Below, in pieces: positions 1 to 12,200 of a DNA stretch of 64,000 nucleotides (positions within the stretch are counted from its first letter, which is position 1; each line of letters starts with the position of its first letter). The position numbers were made by a program, and so were the translations under genes. The notes beneath the pieces were generated by a model. That model saw nothing but the letters and a program-made list of their open reading frames with translations, was not told where the DNA came from and made no database searches. Origin of the DNA: Gordionus sp. m RMFG-2023 (Eukaryota; Nematomorpha; Gordioida; Chordodea; Parachordodidae); assembly GCF_954871325.1 (NCBI RefSeq), contig NC_088776.1, forward strand, positions 50,734,569 to 50,798,568. Reading direction: 5' to 3'.

Positions 1-1306
1 ACTTAACATAAAAAAATATATATCCCTTATCAAATTCTTTGACAAATAATTTCAGAAATGCAAGACATACATTAAATTTATCTGAAAAACAACAATAACC
101 CTATATAATAAACAATATATTTTTTAGATATAATTTTAATTGATCATATTACAAAAAAGTATGAGTCGGTTATTTTAATTTTATTTGTCATGATTCTCTA
201 ATAAGTGGTTACCCAGACCTTCCCAGTTTCCCTTAATACGGAATATGTTTTTTTTCCATATTAGCGTTCATGTGATGATATTAAAAATTTAACTATTTCC
301 GAGGCGAGAATAAATTTTCAAAATTTTAATTGGTAGGACTGCGCTTGGAACCTCAAAATTAATATTAGCTTGCACCTGACTTGGGTATATCTTTTACAAA
401 TTATCAAGCGTTGAGCTGGGCTTGATAAACTTTTATAAAATTATAAGATCTTGGATGCTTCCTAATATTGTGAACTTGAACCTGGCATGACATCTATCGT
501 AAAAAAAATGATTAAAAATCTCATTCCCCGTCATTTTTGACGGGCTTTCTACTAGTATTATATTATTTAGTAATTTTATGGATCTATTATTAATAATTAT
601 AATACATTTCACTTTTGTTTTAAGACTTATCTTGGCTTATATTCCATTTCTTAGAAAACATTTTTGGTACACTTTTTTTATATATAATTGCTTTTTTCCA
701 AAAATGTATAAATTATGATGAATAGTTTTAGTTTAAAAAAATATCAACTTTTACATTCTTTCTTTCAAATTATTGTTTAAGATATATGCATACATTTAGG
801 GGGTGGGGGGGTCAGGGAGTGAGAGAGGACTAAGGGGGATATTTTTTATCAGCTTAAAATGATATTCACAAAAATGAGAAATTTCTGAAAGGGGGGTTCT
901 TTTTGCCCCCCCCCCCGGCTACGCCTATGCCACCAACATTATTAAACACACATTTTCAATTATAATGATACTTAATTGATATATTTTAAAAAAAATAATA
1001 CTCTACTACCCACTATCAAAAAATGTGAATGTAAAAGAATTATTTTTGAGAACATGTACATTAAAAACCTTTTAATTACAAATGCAGTATATTGTTTAGT
1101 GTGAATATGAGTTTGCTGATAGAATTTCTAATCATTTTAAATTACATTTATCCAGAAATATTTTTTTAAAATGATTATGATTGTATATAATAAGATTTGG
1201 TTGTTGTTTACCTTTATCATTGAATTATAATATATCTATATATAATAAAAGTATTAAATAAATTTTTACAAATATATTTTCCTTTATTTCATACACATAC
1301 TTAATA
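1..1306. other. AT-rich stretch without a recognisable gene
   Basis: No reading frame with a recognisable domain. The only notable structure is a run of G tracts near 799-835 and 890-900 followed by a C tract near 904-916 and the string GGCTACGCC. Strings of this kind often sit at transposon ends, but no partner terminus was seen. Confidence 0.5.
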
Positions 1307-1314
1307 GACAACCC

Positions 1315-4300
1315 CAGGGGCGGACTGGTCATAAGACCCGGTGGGCATTTTGCCCACGAGGCCGCGAGAAAATGTCGATTTTGAGGCCGATCGGAGGAAA
1401 ATATAAAAAAAGAGGCCGATTAGAAAAAAAATAATATTATTATGTCCATAATATTTTCTCTTATCATTTATTTATTTTTAATACCGCATTCCTTGAGAAT
1501 TATCATGTAATTTACTATATTTGAATGCATAAAATATTAATAACGTCGCTTGACGCTATACATCATTATCACGTGCTTTTCCTTGTTTTTTTCGAATGAA
1601 GTGAATCGCTTCCTTTTGAGCTTGACTACGAGTAGAGGGTAAATTAAGTTTTAATTAATTTATTATATTATATTTTTATACATTAATTTATTGTAGAAAT
1701 AATATAGCAAACTTTTGTTATTGTATTGTTCTTAATTCAAGAAAAGAAATCAAATAAAACCCAGGTATAATAATAATTTTAATAAATAAATTTTTGATCA
1801 ATTTGATTTTCTAGAGTTTCTTTTAATATTAATTTATTGTTATTTTATTATATTATTACTAACTAAGCTTAACTCAACGAACACAGATTGTTAAAATCTC
1901 ACCTAATATTTGGATCGCAACAATTTACTAATCATTTGCAAACAAATCTAATTTAATATTTATATAGCTATTTTTTGAAATGTATGTAAAAAGTCAAAAG
2001 TAAACAACTTATTTATATTTCATAACCCATAGATAGTAATTAATGTTTTTTTATTATTACTGGTTGGTTCATCAGATTTTTATAAAATTATTTGAATTTC
2101 CAGTTCACATCTTGTAATATTTTTTTTAGCCTTAAGTTATAAATTAATAATAATAAATTTTTTATATTATCATGCATAGAAATGCCAAAAGGAAATTTAA
2201 GGGTGGAGCTGAAAAATTAAGAGAAAAAGATGTTGCTTGTCTCAAAGCATGCTGATCCAAAACAACTTAAATTATCTTTCTTTGATAAATCAGTACCAAG
2301 TATTTATAATACTAGTACTTGATATTAAAAAATCTATAGGAATATCAGCAACTACCTCCCATTCACATCTACCAGAAACAACTACATTATCTGCAACATC
2401 TTCTTTTATTATTGCATCAATTCAATCATTGCCACACCCACCTATAACTATATTACCAACCATTACAGCAGATAAATCATTCACACACCCTGAAAATACA
2501 TTATCTACAATTACAGCAATTCTTTTATTATCCTCACACTTGTCAGAAGCAACTACATCAATACTGCCTTTAGATATTTCACAAAGTGAATTATCAGAAT
2601 TGGATATGCATAAACATGAAAATTTTAAGCTGCAATTAACAGCTACTATACCACAAAAACTTGCATTCTTAATGCAACATCCTATACAACCAATAAATAG
2701 TAAATATGAAAAATTATATTATCGAATGGTAATGAATGAAAAAATACCTAGAAAATGGATTACAATAGAACTAATGTGCAATAAAGCCAAAGCTGTGTAC
2801 TGCTCAATCTGCCTGGCATTTGCATTAAGTGAAAACACTTTTACAACAGGCTCAACAAATTTTCGTCATATGCATTCAGTAATTAAAATACATGAAACAA
2901 AAGTACATATTAGTGCTGTCAAGGCCTACCTCAGATCATCAAAAAATAAGTCATTAGATAATTTAATTAGTATTAAAATATTAAATGAAAAAAATCGACA
3001 AATTTATAGCAATGTCCACATATTAAAATAAATATTTGAAATAATAAAGTTTTTAGGCAAACAAAACTTACCCTATAGAGGATCAAATGTTACTGAAACA
3101 CTTAGCCACTTTGTAAATGAAAATTTGAATCATGGGAATTTCCTGGAAATGATTCGTATTATATCAAAAAATGATCAAATATTAAGAGATCATTTAGAGA
3201 AGGCTATTTTAAAGAGCAAACGTAGAAAAGAAAAGCTTAAACTCTCTGAAAAATCAAAATCAAAGGGAAGAGGTTCTCTCATAACCTTGTTGTCGAAAAC
3301 AACTGTTAACAAAGTTATAGATGTTCTTCTTGATCAGATCAGGAATTTAATAAAAAAGGAGATTGGTAACAAACGTTTTAGTTTGCAAATGGATAGTACT
3401 CAAGACATTAGTGTTTATGATCAAGCAACTATTTGCCTACGATACATATATAATGGCAAAATAACAGAAAGGCTTTTTGCACTTACAAAAGTTACAAACT
3501 CTTCTGGAAAAGGATTTTTTGATATCTTGAGTGAATGCTTTTTAAAACATGGAATTCAAATGAGAAATATAATTGGAGAATTATTTGATGGTGCGGCAAA
3601 TATGTGGGGTGAATTAGTTGGGTTGCTAGCTCTTATTAGACAAGAGGCTCCAAGTAGTTTGTATATTTGGTGTTATAGTCACATATTAAATCTATGTATA
3701 TGTGATTCATACCATAATGTTGAAGGCAAAAATTTATTTGGATTGTTGAACAGACTAGCAACTTTCTTTGGTGAATCATATAAAAGGATGGATGCTTGGG
3801 TGAAACAGAATAACTCATCTGGCCAAAATAAGTTGAGAAGACTGCAAAAAATAGGAGAGACAAGGTGGTGGCCACATGAAAAATCCCTTAGATGGATATA
3901 TGGCAAAGAGAGCCTACTTCCAATAACGATAAGTGCCTTACAATTTATAATTGATAATAAATCATTTGAGGCAAAACCCTCACCAGAAGCACAGTCTTTG
4001 ATTGATAATTTATGTAAATTTAAGACTCTAAGTACTTCTATAATATATTTAGAAATTTTTGAAATAATGAGGCCATTGTCATTATATCTTCAAACTAAGA
4101 ATTTAGATATTTTATCAGCGTGGAAAATGATAGAAGATGCCAAGTCTTCTGTGCCATCTATAACTATTACTTCAATTGAAAATAAAACAAAAAAAATGGC
4201 TTCTATTTTAAATGGAACACTTTCATAATAAAAGCTCCCAGAGAGTATCTGGGTACAAACTGCTCTGCCAAAAAATCGAATAGGATGAGTGAAGAGAATA

Positions 4301-5449
4301 AATAGTGACGAAGGCCAAGATGAACGTCCTCAAGAATCGATTGACCTTCATAGGGTCGAAGTATTTCGTCCTATAATTGATCAAATTATAAACAGCTTGT
4401 CGGAACGGTTTTCTGCGAATAAAGAGCTTATTTTGAATGTGCAATATTTTGCATCCAATGCATTTTGAGGGTATAAATAGTAAAGATATTTCTGAAAAGG
4501 CCTTAGAAAAACTGGCACATGGCAAATATATCGAGTGTTAAATTACGTAACGAATTGTGTTCATTTGCCAGTGTATTCAAAGATTTAGTGGAAGAATTAA
4601 ATGAAACGGACAATGATATCGTATGTACAAGTGAGGATTCATATGAAGAAGATGGAATATTACAAAATGATAATAACTCAAAATGTGATAATAGATGTAA
4701 CAAGTGTTTATTATGTGTGTACGAAATTATTAAAAGATACAATATGCATACAAGTGCTTACACTAATTTATTTTTAGCATATGAATACATTTTAACTTTA
4801 TCATTTACGCAAGTCAATTGTGAGAGAACATTTAATAAATTAAAAATTATAAAAAATAGGCTGAGACCAAATATAGGACAAGAAAAATTAGAAGCATTTT
4901 TAATGATGTCAGTTGAACGGGAACTTTTAGCGCAGATTGAACTAAAAGATATTCTTGTTTATTTGTGCAAAGGTTCAAAGTTAATGAGAGATTTATTAAC
5001 TTTTATATTAATTCTTTTATTTAAATCTTATTTATATCTATTTACAATATGATCGGCGTAGCAATTTTATTTTCTGTGCAATATTGTATAATTGCAATAA
5101 TTTTTTATGTGAAATTAATTGATTTTATATATTGAGTATTATGTATTATTTTATAATTAACATGTGATGTATGATTTAATTTGTGCAATAAATATGATTT
5201 TAGATGTGCAATTTTATGAAATAAAGTATATATGAGTATGTCATTATTCTTTTTTTTAAAATGTACATCGTTTGTACCTATTTTCAAAAATAAGAAGTTA
5301 TAAAAATCATATAATTCAGAAGCCATTTAAGGGAACCCGGCCGAAGGCCGAGCAAAACAAAATTAGGAATATGGGGGCGAAGCCCCCATAAAAATGAGGC
5401 CGCTATAAAAAAATGCCCACGAGGCCGTAGCGTCGCCAGTCCGCCCCTG
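1315..5449 (+). mobile_element. hAT DNA transposon, TTF-zinc-finger/DUF4371 type, with intact ends
   Basis: A 4,135-bp element. It opens with CAGGGGCGGACTGG (1315-1328) and closes with the exact inverted copy (5436-5449). It is flanked by a perfect 8-bp target-site duplication GACAACCC at 1307-1314 and 5450-5457. Eight-base duplications and CAGGGG-type ends are hallmarks of the hAT superfamily. Just inside the ends, GTGGGCATTTT and its complement recur, giving a second subterminal inverted motif. Two perfect GC-rich hairpins, CGGCCGAAGGCCG and ATGGGGGCGAAGCCCCCAT, lie at about 5339-5400 inside the right end. The interior carries a broken transposase on the same strand. The perfect duplication suggests a fairly recent insertion. 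Confidence 0.93.
2182..5052 (+). pseudogene. hAT transposase (TTF-type zinc finger, DUF4371, hAT dimerisation), broken
   Basis: This is the transposase of the surrounding hAT element. In order: a basic N-terminal remnant from the ATG at 2182; a TTF-type zinc finger at about 2760-2920, where a Cys-x2-Cys and HE..H pattern is visible; a DUF4371/RNase H-like core at 3032-4228, with catalytic-type aspartates in MDSTQD and FDGAANM and a WCYSH motif; and a C-terminal hAT dimerisation region at 4519-5052 with the NCERTFNKLK signature. The first two parts share one frame and are separated only by a TAA at 3029-3031. Between 4228 and 4519 the frame changes, although homologous residues can still be read there. 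The N-terminal 60 bases also shift frame. It is therefore probably inactive and would need a transposase supplied in trans. It is not a host gene. Confidence 0.88.
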
Positions 5450-5457
5450 GACAACCC

Positions 5458-5934
5458 AACAATAGATTTATCCTACCTCTAACCTATCGTCCTAGTTTAT
5501 CCCCTAAATGCCAATCCCCTTAAATAAATAGACGCAAACTGCATCTACTCCCCCCCCTCCCACCCCTCCATTCACTTATCTAAACTCTGGACGTATGGCA
5601 AAATATAATCACCCGTATAAAACAGCAGTTCCGTTCTGCTTAGTGCATTTCAATCTAAATGGGATTAGATATTTGGGGATATAACCGAAGTTTTGGGAAG
5701 ACTGCTGTTACCTGTTTGCGCAAATAGTAAAGCCGCTTGGAAATTAGAAGATAGAGAAAAATCTGTTTCTTATTAAATAAAATTTTAATTATAAGGAATG
5801 GGGGGGGGGGTGATAGCTAATTAAAATTTAAGTTCGTTTCCTGGAAAAAAATTATATATTTGATCATATAATATTACAAATAAAAACGATCACTTAATAA
5901 TTTAACCAATGCCATAATTTAATTTAGGAGATTA
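5458..5934. other. Spacer between two hAT elements
   Basis: No gene seen. The sequence is AT-rich with C-rich tracts near 5551-5567 and a G tract near 5800-5811. Confidence 0.5.
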
Positions 5935-5942
5935 TCAGCCAC

Positions 5943-7989
5943 CAGGGTTGGGCAAATTTTCAGAAAATTGTATTCGGATACAGATACAGATACTTTGTAA
6001 AATTTTGTATTTAAGATACAAGATACAGATACTTTAGAAAAATTTCAATAAGATATAAGATACAAGATACTTGTATATTTTTTTTTAAAAAGTATCTAAG
6101 ATACTTGTATATTTTTTTTTAAAAAGTATCTAAGATACAAGATACTTTTTTTAAAAACTTTAAATAGTCAAAATCAAAATGTATAAAGCTTTATTTTCTT
6201 ATCTATAATATAAATTTATAAAAAAATATTTAAATTAAATTGTAGAAAATAACAAATTTATTATAAAAGATAATTCGATATTCCATTTAATAATGATATA
6301 ATTATTAAATAATAATAAATCAGCATCATAAATCAGCATTATTTTTTAATATCATTAATTTTTCAAATGATGTATCGTTCAATCTTTGACGATTTGGTCT
6401 ATTAACAATATTAGTAAAGCTAAATAATCTTTCAACGGGGGCTGAGGAGGGTAATATTGTGTTAAATTTAATAAATATCTTTTATATATTTATAACTATT
6501 TAACATATTTATACTCCGCCTGTCATCTTTCATATAATTTAGGACCTTTATTTCAATATCATTTATTGAATTATTAGAATTGGATGTGGTACTTTTAAGG
6601 CAAAAGTAATCATCATCTTCATCAATTGAAGTGTTGAAGTATTAATTTCAATATTATTTTTAAAAACAATTAAAACTTCATGTAATAACAAATCCTGAAG
6701 GTATTTTTTTTATTTTTCACCATCAATCCAACGATTTTTAAAATAGGGATGAGAAATAGTTGCCAAAAATGCACTTTTAAAATTGTTATCAAAATCATAT
6801 ATATTTTTAAATCTTTTATTTAAATAATTTTCTATGAATTGTAGAATGGTTTTAATTAAATTTGTAATTTTTTTTAACGACATTCAAAATGCTGATTCTC
6901 CATTATAGCAGTTGATTTCACTCTGTATTTTGTCAATCGCTATAGCCAATCAGGCCATTCAATTGAAATATTCTTCTAAATATTGAATTTCAATATCTCT
7001 TAATTTAGGAAATTCTAATTTTTGACATAATTTAGGAAGTTCGCCTTTAAATTTTAATAAACTATGAAGACTATCATACATACTATTCCATCTAGTACAA
7101 CAAGGTGTAACTAATTGTTTTCCTAAAACTGCTTTGATAAGTTCTGCAGTTTTAGGCCTATAATTTGCATTTCATAGCTTAGTACATTTAGCTATTGCAT
7201 GATGATTAATTTTAGAAATGTTAGGAGAATTCTTAATATCTCTCTCGACATCTGTTGTGGCAATTAGACTTATCGTATGGCACAAACAACGAATGTGTTG
7301 AGGCAATGTTATTGAGGCTTCTTTAGACCCATAAATAAACATAAACAAATAAATAATTTTATTTGAATAAAAATTTTTACTAAATTTATAATATCATAAT
7401 AAATTTTAAAGAAGTATTAAATAATACTTTCAATGATTTCGAATTCTATACATTCATCATCATTGATGTCAAAGTCATTCTCTACAGTTTTCATAGAATA
7501 TCCAAACTCCTTGAAAGCTTTCTTAAAGTTAGAGCCGTTATCTGTAACAGTTGCTATAACTTTTTCGTCAATACCAATGTCACGATGAATTTCTTTAATA
7601 TGATCATCTTGAAGTACTTCAAAAAATTTGCCATTAAGTACACTTAGTTTAAATTTATTGTTATAATTTTCGGTTGAAGAATCATCTGAAGACGAAGATA
7701 AACATATTATTCTATTTTCTTCTTCCATAATTTTAAAATAGACAGATATAAAACGATTCAAATATGGTAGTTCTAATTGTTAGCAAATTATCTTAAAATA
7801 TCTATATTTTGATTAAATTTTTCATTTAAATCTTAAAACAATATCATTTTAAATTTTAATACTATTTAAATTAACCAATATAAATTTTTTTTAAAATTAA
7901 TGTATTTTTTTGAATACAAACTTGGTTATACAAGATACTTTCCAAAATTTTAAAAAAGATACAAATAACCGCGATACTGCCCAACCCTG
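5943..7989 (-). mobile_element. Second hAT transposon, different family, with perfect 8-bp duplication
   Basis: A 2,047-bp element with ends CAGGGTTGGGCA (5943-5954) and TGCCCAACCCTG (7978-7989), flanked by a perfect duplication TCAGCCAC at 5935-5942 and 7990-7997. The subterminal regions are packed with short repeats of the type AAGATACAAGATAC, which may be transposase-binding motifs as in other hATs. Transposase remnants lie on the minus strand. It differs in ends and transposase subfamily from the element at 1315-5449. Confidence 0.92.
6380..7761 (-). pseudogene. hAT transposase remnant
   Basis: Reading the minus strand from 7761 downward, the first open piece (7417-7761, 114 residues) contains TVTDNGSNFKKAFKEFGYS, the second-aspartate block of hAT transposases. 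Further along, in broken frames, come a Cys-x2-His block (IRCLCHTISL near 7275), a TRWNSMYDSL block near 7090, and near 6380-6450 the dimerisation signature SAPVERLFSF followed by NRQRLND. Block order and spacing match hAT transposases, but several frame changes and stops separate them and the N-terminal zinc finger is not visible. Not functional. Confidence 0.85.
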
Positions 7990-7997
7990 TCAGCCAC

Positions 7998-9238
7998 TAA
8001 ATTAAAAACCGAAATAATTATGATAAGAATGTGCAATTTAGTACCAGTGTTAATTTTTAGAGAAGAAATATATCTAGATCAAATAAATTAAATACATATA
8101 TATATTACAAAATTCAATTTAACAATTTACTTAATCGGTTAATATAAAATAACAATCATTTAAACGATTAAGGTATTAAGAATTTAAATTATTATTATAT
8201 AAAGTGAATAAAATCAGTCCGCAAGGTAAATATTAAGTTAGTATAATGTAAAATAAAAGAAATAATAAAATTAGTCCAAATATTTTAAAAGTAATAGAAA
8301 AATAACTGATAATATTTACCACGTATAAGAAGATGTACTAATAGAATAAGAGATATGACAAAAAAAAGATTTTCATACCTTTTCCATACCTTGACGTCAA
8401 ATATCACCAAAAAATTCGATGCTTGAATTCTAAATGAGTCTTAATTACATTGACTGCCTGTTTTACCAAAATTTAAATGAGTCGCCCAATAGGTTAGTGT
8501 TGCAAATAGGGGGGGGGTCAATAATAATATGAGAACGATTAGTGAAACGATAATAGTATTTTAAATTTTATTCAAGAAAATCGATAATATCTTTTTCTAT
8601 GTAAAAATATCATTTATATAGATAAAAGAATTTAATTTTCTTTTCTAAATGAATATATATATATATAATGCCCAATTATCAAGTCACAATTGAAAAAAAT
8701 ACAATAAAAAAATAATGCCTTAAACAGTGATAACATTAAAATACATATTGAAAATCACAAAAATCAATAAGTCAAAATTAAACAAAATACAATAAAATAA
8801 CGCCTTAAACAATGATATCTAAACATTATATCAATTGAAAATATCAAAATATTTTTTTTTACAATATTATAGAAGTTAGTTATTTTAGATAGAAAATAGT
8901 AGTATTTGTACCAGTAGATTGTTAAAAATTGCTTTCTAAAGATAAACTTTATAATTCTAGAATTTTACTTTCTAAAAATATTTTTCAATATTAAGAATCT
9001 TGCTATAAGAAATATAAAATAAAAACCAAAAAATATGTTAATTTAAATGAATATAATTTGGAAAAAATTTGAATCGATTGGCTGAATATTTATACTCCAT
9101 TTTGAAAAAAATTTATTTTACAAGCAGCTGTAACTCACAAAGTATATTAATTTTCATTTCCTTAATTTTTATAATTTACTTATATAGTCATTTTTAAAAC
9201 AAATCATTCTTAATTTGGCTATATTATAAAAGGGAACA
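7998..9238. promoter_or_regulatory. Region upstream of the Argonaute start; no gene
   Basis: No gene recognised in 1.2 kb between the second hAT and the Argonaute ATG. It presumably contains the Argonaute promoter and 5' untranslated region, but I cannot point to a TATA box or initiator with any certainty in such AT-rich DNA. A G tract lies near 8510-8518. Confidence 0.35.
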
Positions 9239-12200
9239 ATGGAAAATATACTACCTTATAAAAACGGTGGTAGTGAGAATGGGAATGGAAAGAATAATTC
9301 TAAATCAGCAAAAGGAAATGGTGATGATAAACATATTGTACCTATACCAGCAATGCAGAAATATAAAGTTTTTTTTACTTGTGTATTATTTTTAAAAAAA
9401 TATATAGGCGAATACAGGCCTACGGCCACCCAAAAGAATTGCCTATGGAAGTAATGGGCGACAAATCAAATTAAAAGCTAATCATGTCAAATTGAATATT
9501 AGTTTGGAAAATCTTTATCATTATGATATTGATATAACTCCAAATAAAATTCCAAAAAGTATAAACAGGTAATAAAAATAAAACGAAATGAATTTTCATT
9601 TCAATATAAACAAAATAATAGGCTGATCTTTGAGCATGTTGTTAAGGAAAATAGAGAACAATTTTTCAAAGATAATGTTGCTGCTTTTGATGGAAATAAA
9701 AATTTTTACACTATAAAGAAAATGCCATTATCTGATAATGATGAAGTTTAAAAAAATATGATATTATGTTAATGATAATTTTTATTAAAACATTTTAAAT
9801 ATTAATTCATATAATAATTTATAATTTTTAAGTGGACATTAAAGAGTGAATTTATGTTAGAAGACCGAAAATTTGAATACAAAATTAAAATTAAATATGC
9901 AACAGAAGTGAATTTATATCAATTAAAAGAGTTCTGGGAGGGCAAGATGACTGATATGCCCCAGGATCCTGTTCAAGCAATTGACGTTGCTATGAAACAT
10001 ATTGCTAATTTAAGGTATATTTAAATTTTACTCAAAAATTACCATTAATGTTTTTATTAAAGTTTATCACTATCAAGTTGCATTTTTATTTTTAGGATGG
10101 TTCACCTAAAACAATGGGACATGTCTTAAATATTGTATAGGATACCATTTCAGTCAATTTTTTTGTCCCAGATTTGTTTTTGATATAAAAATAATTTTTT
10201 TAATACATAAAATATATTTTCAATATAATCATATTAGAGGACTAATCCTGGCTTGCTAATAATTTTTGCTAAAGCTTCCCAGCTGGCCCATATAAATTTT
10301 TAAAAGGTCTCCCTAGGCCTTTTAATTTTTTTCTTCAAATTTTATATCTTCCTCTATGACTATTTATTTCTGCAACAACTCTTTTCTAAATCAATCATGT
10401 ATGTCAGTGATATATATATCTAAAATTTGATTAAATATTAATTCTAGATTTAATAAAAACTGGGCAATTAAAATTGTACAGAAGCCAAAGATTTGCTAGG
10501 CCCTCCCATATTTATATATTTTAAATGTCAGATTTTTAATGGCCATACCTTTGAAAATATTTGATTTATACTAATTTTTAAAAATCATTTATGTATGTTA
10601 TATTGGTAGACTGCTAGTTCTATTTTATCCCAAAATTTTTCACCAATCTGATTATATTGATTTTTAGTTACCATGTCATAAAGATATCAATATTTTCTAT
10701 TTTAAAAAATTAACTCAAATGATTGGTATTTTTTTATTCTCCAAAAGTTAAAAATTTCATTTAATTTGCAATGTTGAATATAGGGTTGTTAAAATAGCTA
10801 AATAAAGATTTTGGTCATAATATTACCTAAGCCTCGTAATTTTGCTAATTGATTTTTAGTTACCATGCCATAAAAATATCAATATTTTCTATTTTAAAAA
10901 ATCAACTTCCACAAATGATTTGTATTTTTTTATTCTCCAAAAGTTAAAAATTTCATTTAACCCTTTCGCCCCCAGCGATATCATTTGTCAAAGAAAAGAG
11001 ATATTAATTTATAAAACAATATTTATTATTTCGTATTTTATCATTAACCTGTCAAAATTATTATTTTATTATATCAAAGTACAAGTAATTCTGGGCACAA
11101 AAGGGTTAATTGCAATGTTGAATATAGTGTTGTTATAAAGTGCTAAATAAAGATTTTGACTAAAATATTACATAAGCCTCGAGATTTTGCTAATTGATTT
11201 TTAGTTGCCATGCCATTAAAATATCAATATTTTCCATTTTTAAAAATCAATTCACGAATGATTAAATGGGGAATGACTAAAATACGCGTCCCCGAAAACT
11301 ACGCGTCCCCGGTCAAAACGACTTTTTATTATTATTAATAGGAAATCTTATTAAGCTTTATAATATGAGTTAGAAAATGTTTTTTTTTAATTTAAAAAAA
11401 ATACGGTAACAAAATAAAATTTATAAAAATTTATTTTTTTAAAAAATAAACTACGCGTCCCCGGTCAAAATACAGTTTTTTTTAAAAAATCAAAACAGAT
11501 TCATATTTAACTCATTAAAAGAATACAGAATATGTAAATATTATATTTTAAAGTATTTTATAACTTAGTGATTTTTTCAAAAAACACTTTTTTTTTCAAA
11601 AACACTACGCGTCCCCGGTCAAAAAACCGTTTTTTTTAAAAATAAAAGCAGATTCATGTTTAGCTTTTCAAAGAGATTCAGAAAATGGTATTAATAAAAA
11701 AAATTTAAAAAAAAATTTTTTGGCTAAACTACGCGTCCCTGGTCAAAATACAGTTTTTTTAAAAAAATCAAAACAGATTCATATTTAGCTCATTAAAAGA
11801 ATACAGAATATGTAAATATTATATTTTAAACTATTTTATAACTTATTGATTTTTTTAAAAAACACTTTTTTTTCAAAAACACTACGCGTCCCCGGTCAAA
11901 AAACCGTTTTTTTTTAAAAATAAAAGCAGATTCATGTTTAGCTTTTCAAGGAAATTCAGAAAATGGTATTAATAAAAAAAATTAAAAAAAATTTTTTTTT
12001 TGGCTAAACTACGTGTCCCCGGTCAAAATACAGTTTTTTTAAAAAATCAAAACATATTCATATTTAGATCATTAAAAGAATACAGAATATGTAAATATTA
12101 TATATTAAAGTATTTAATAACTTAGTGATTTTTTGAAAAAACACTTTTTTTTTCAAAAACACTACGCATCCCCTGGTATGACTAAATACTGAATTGCTAA

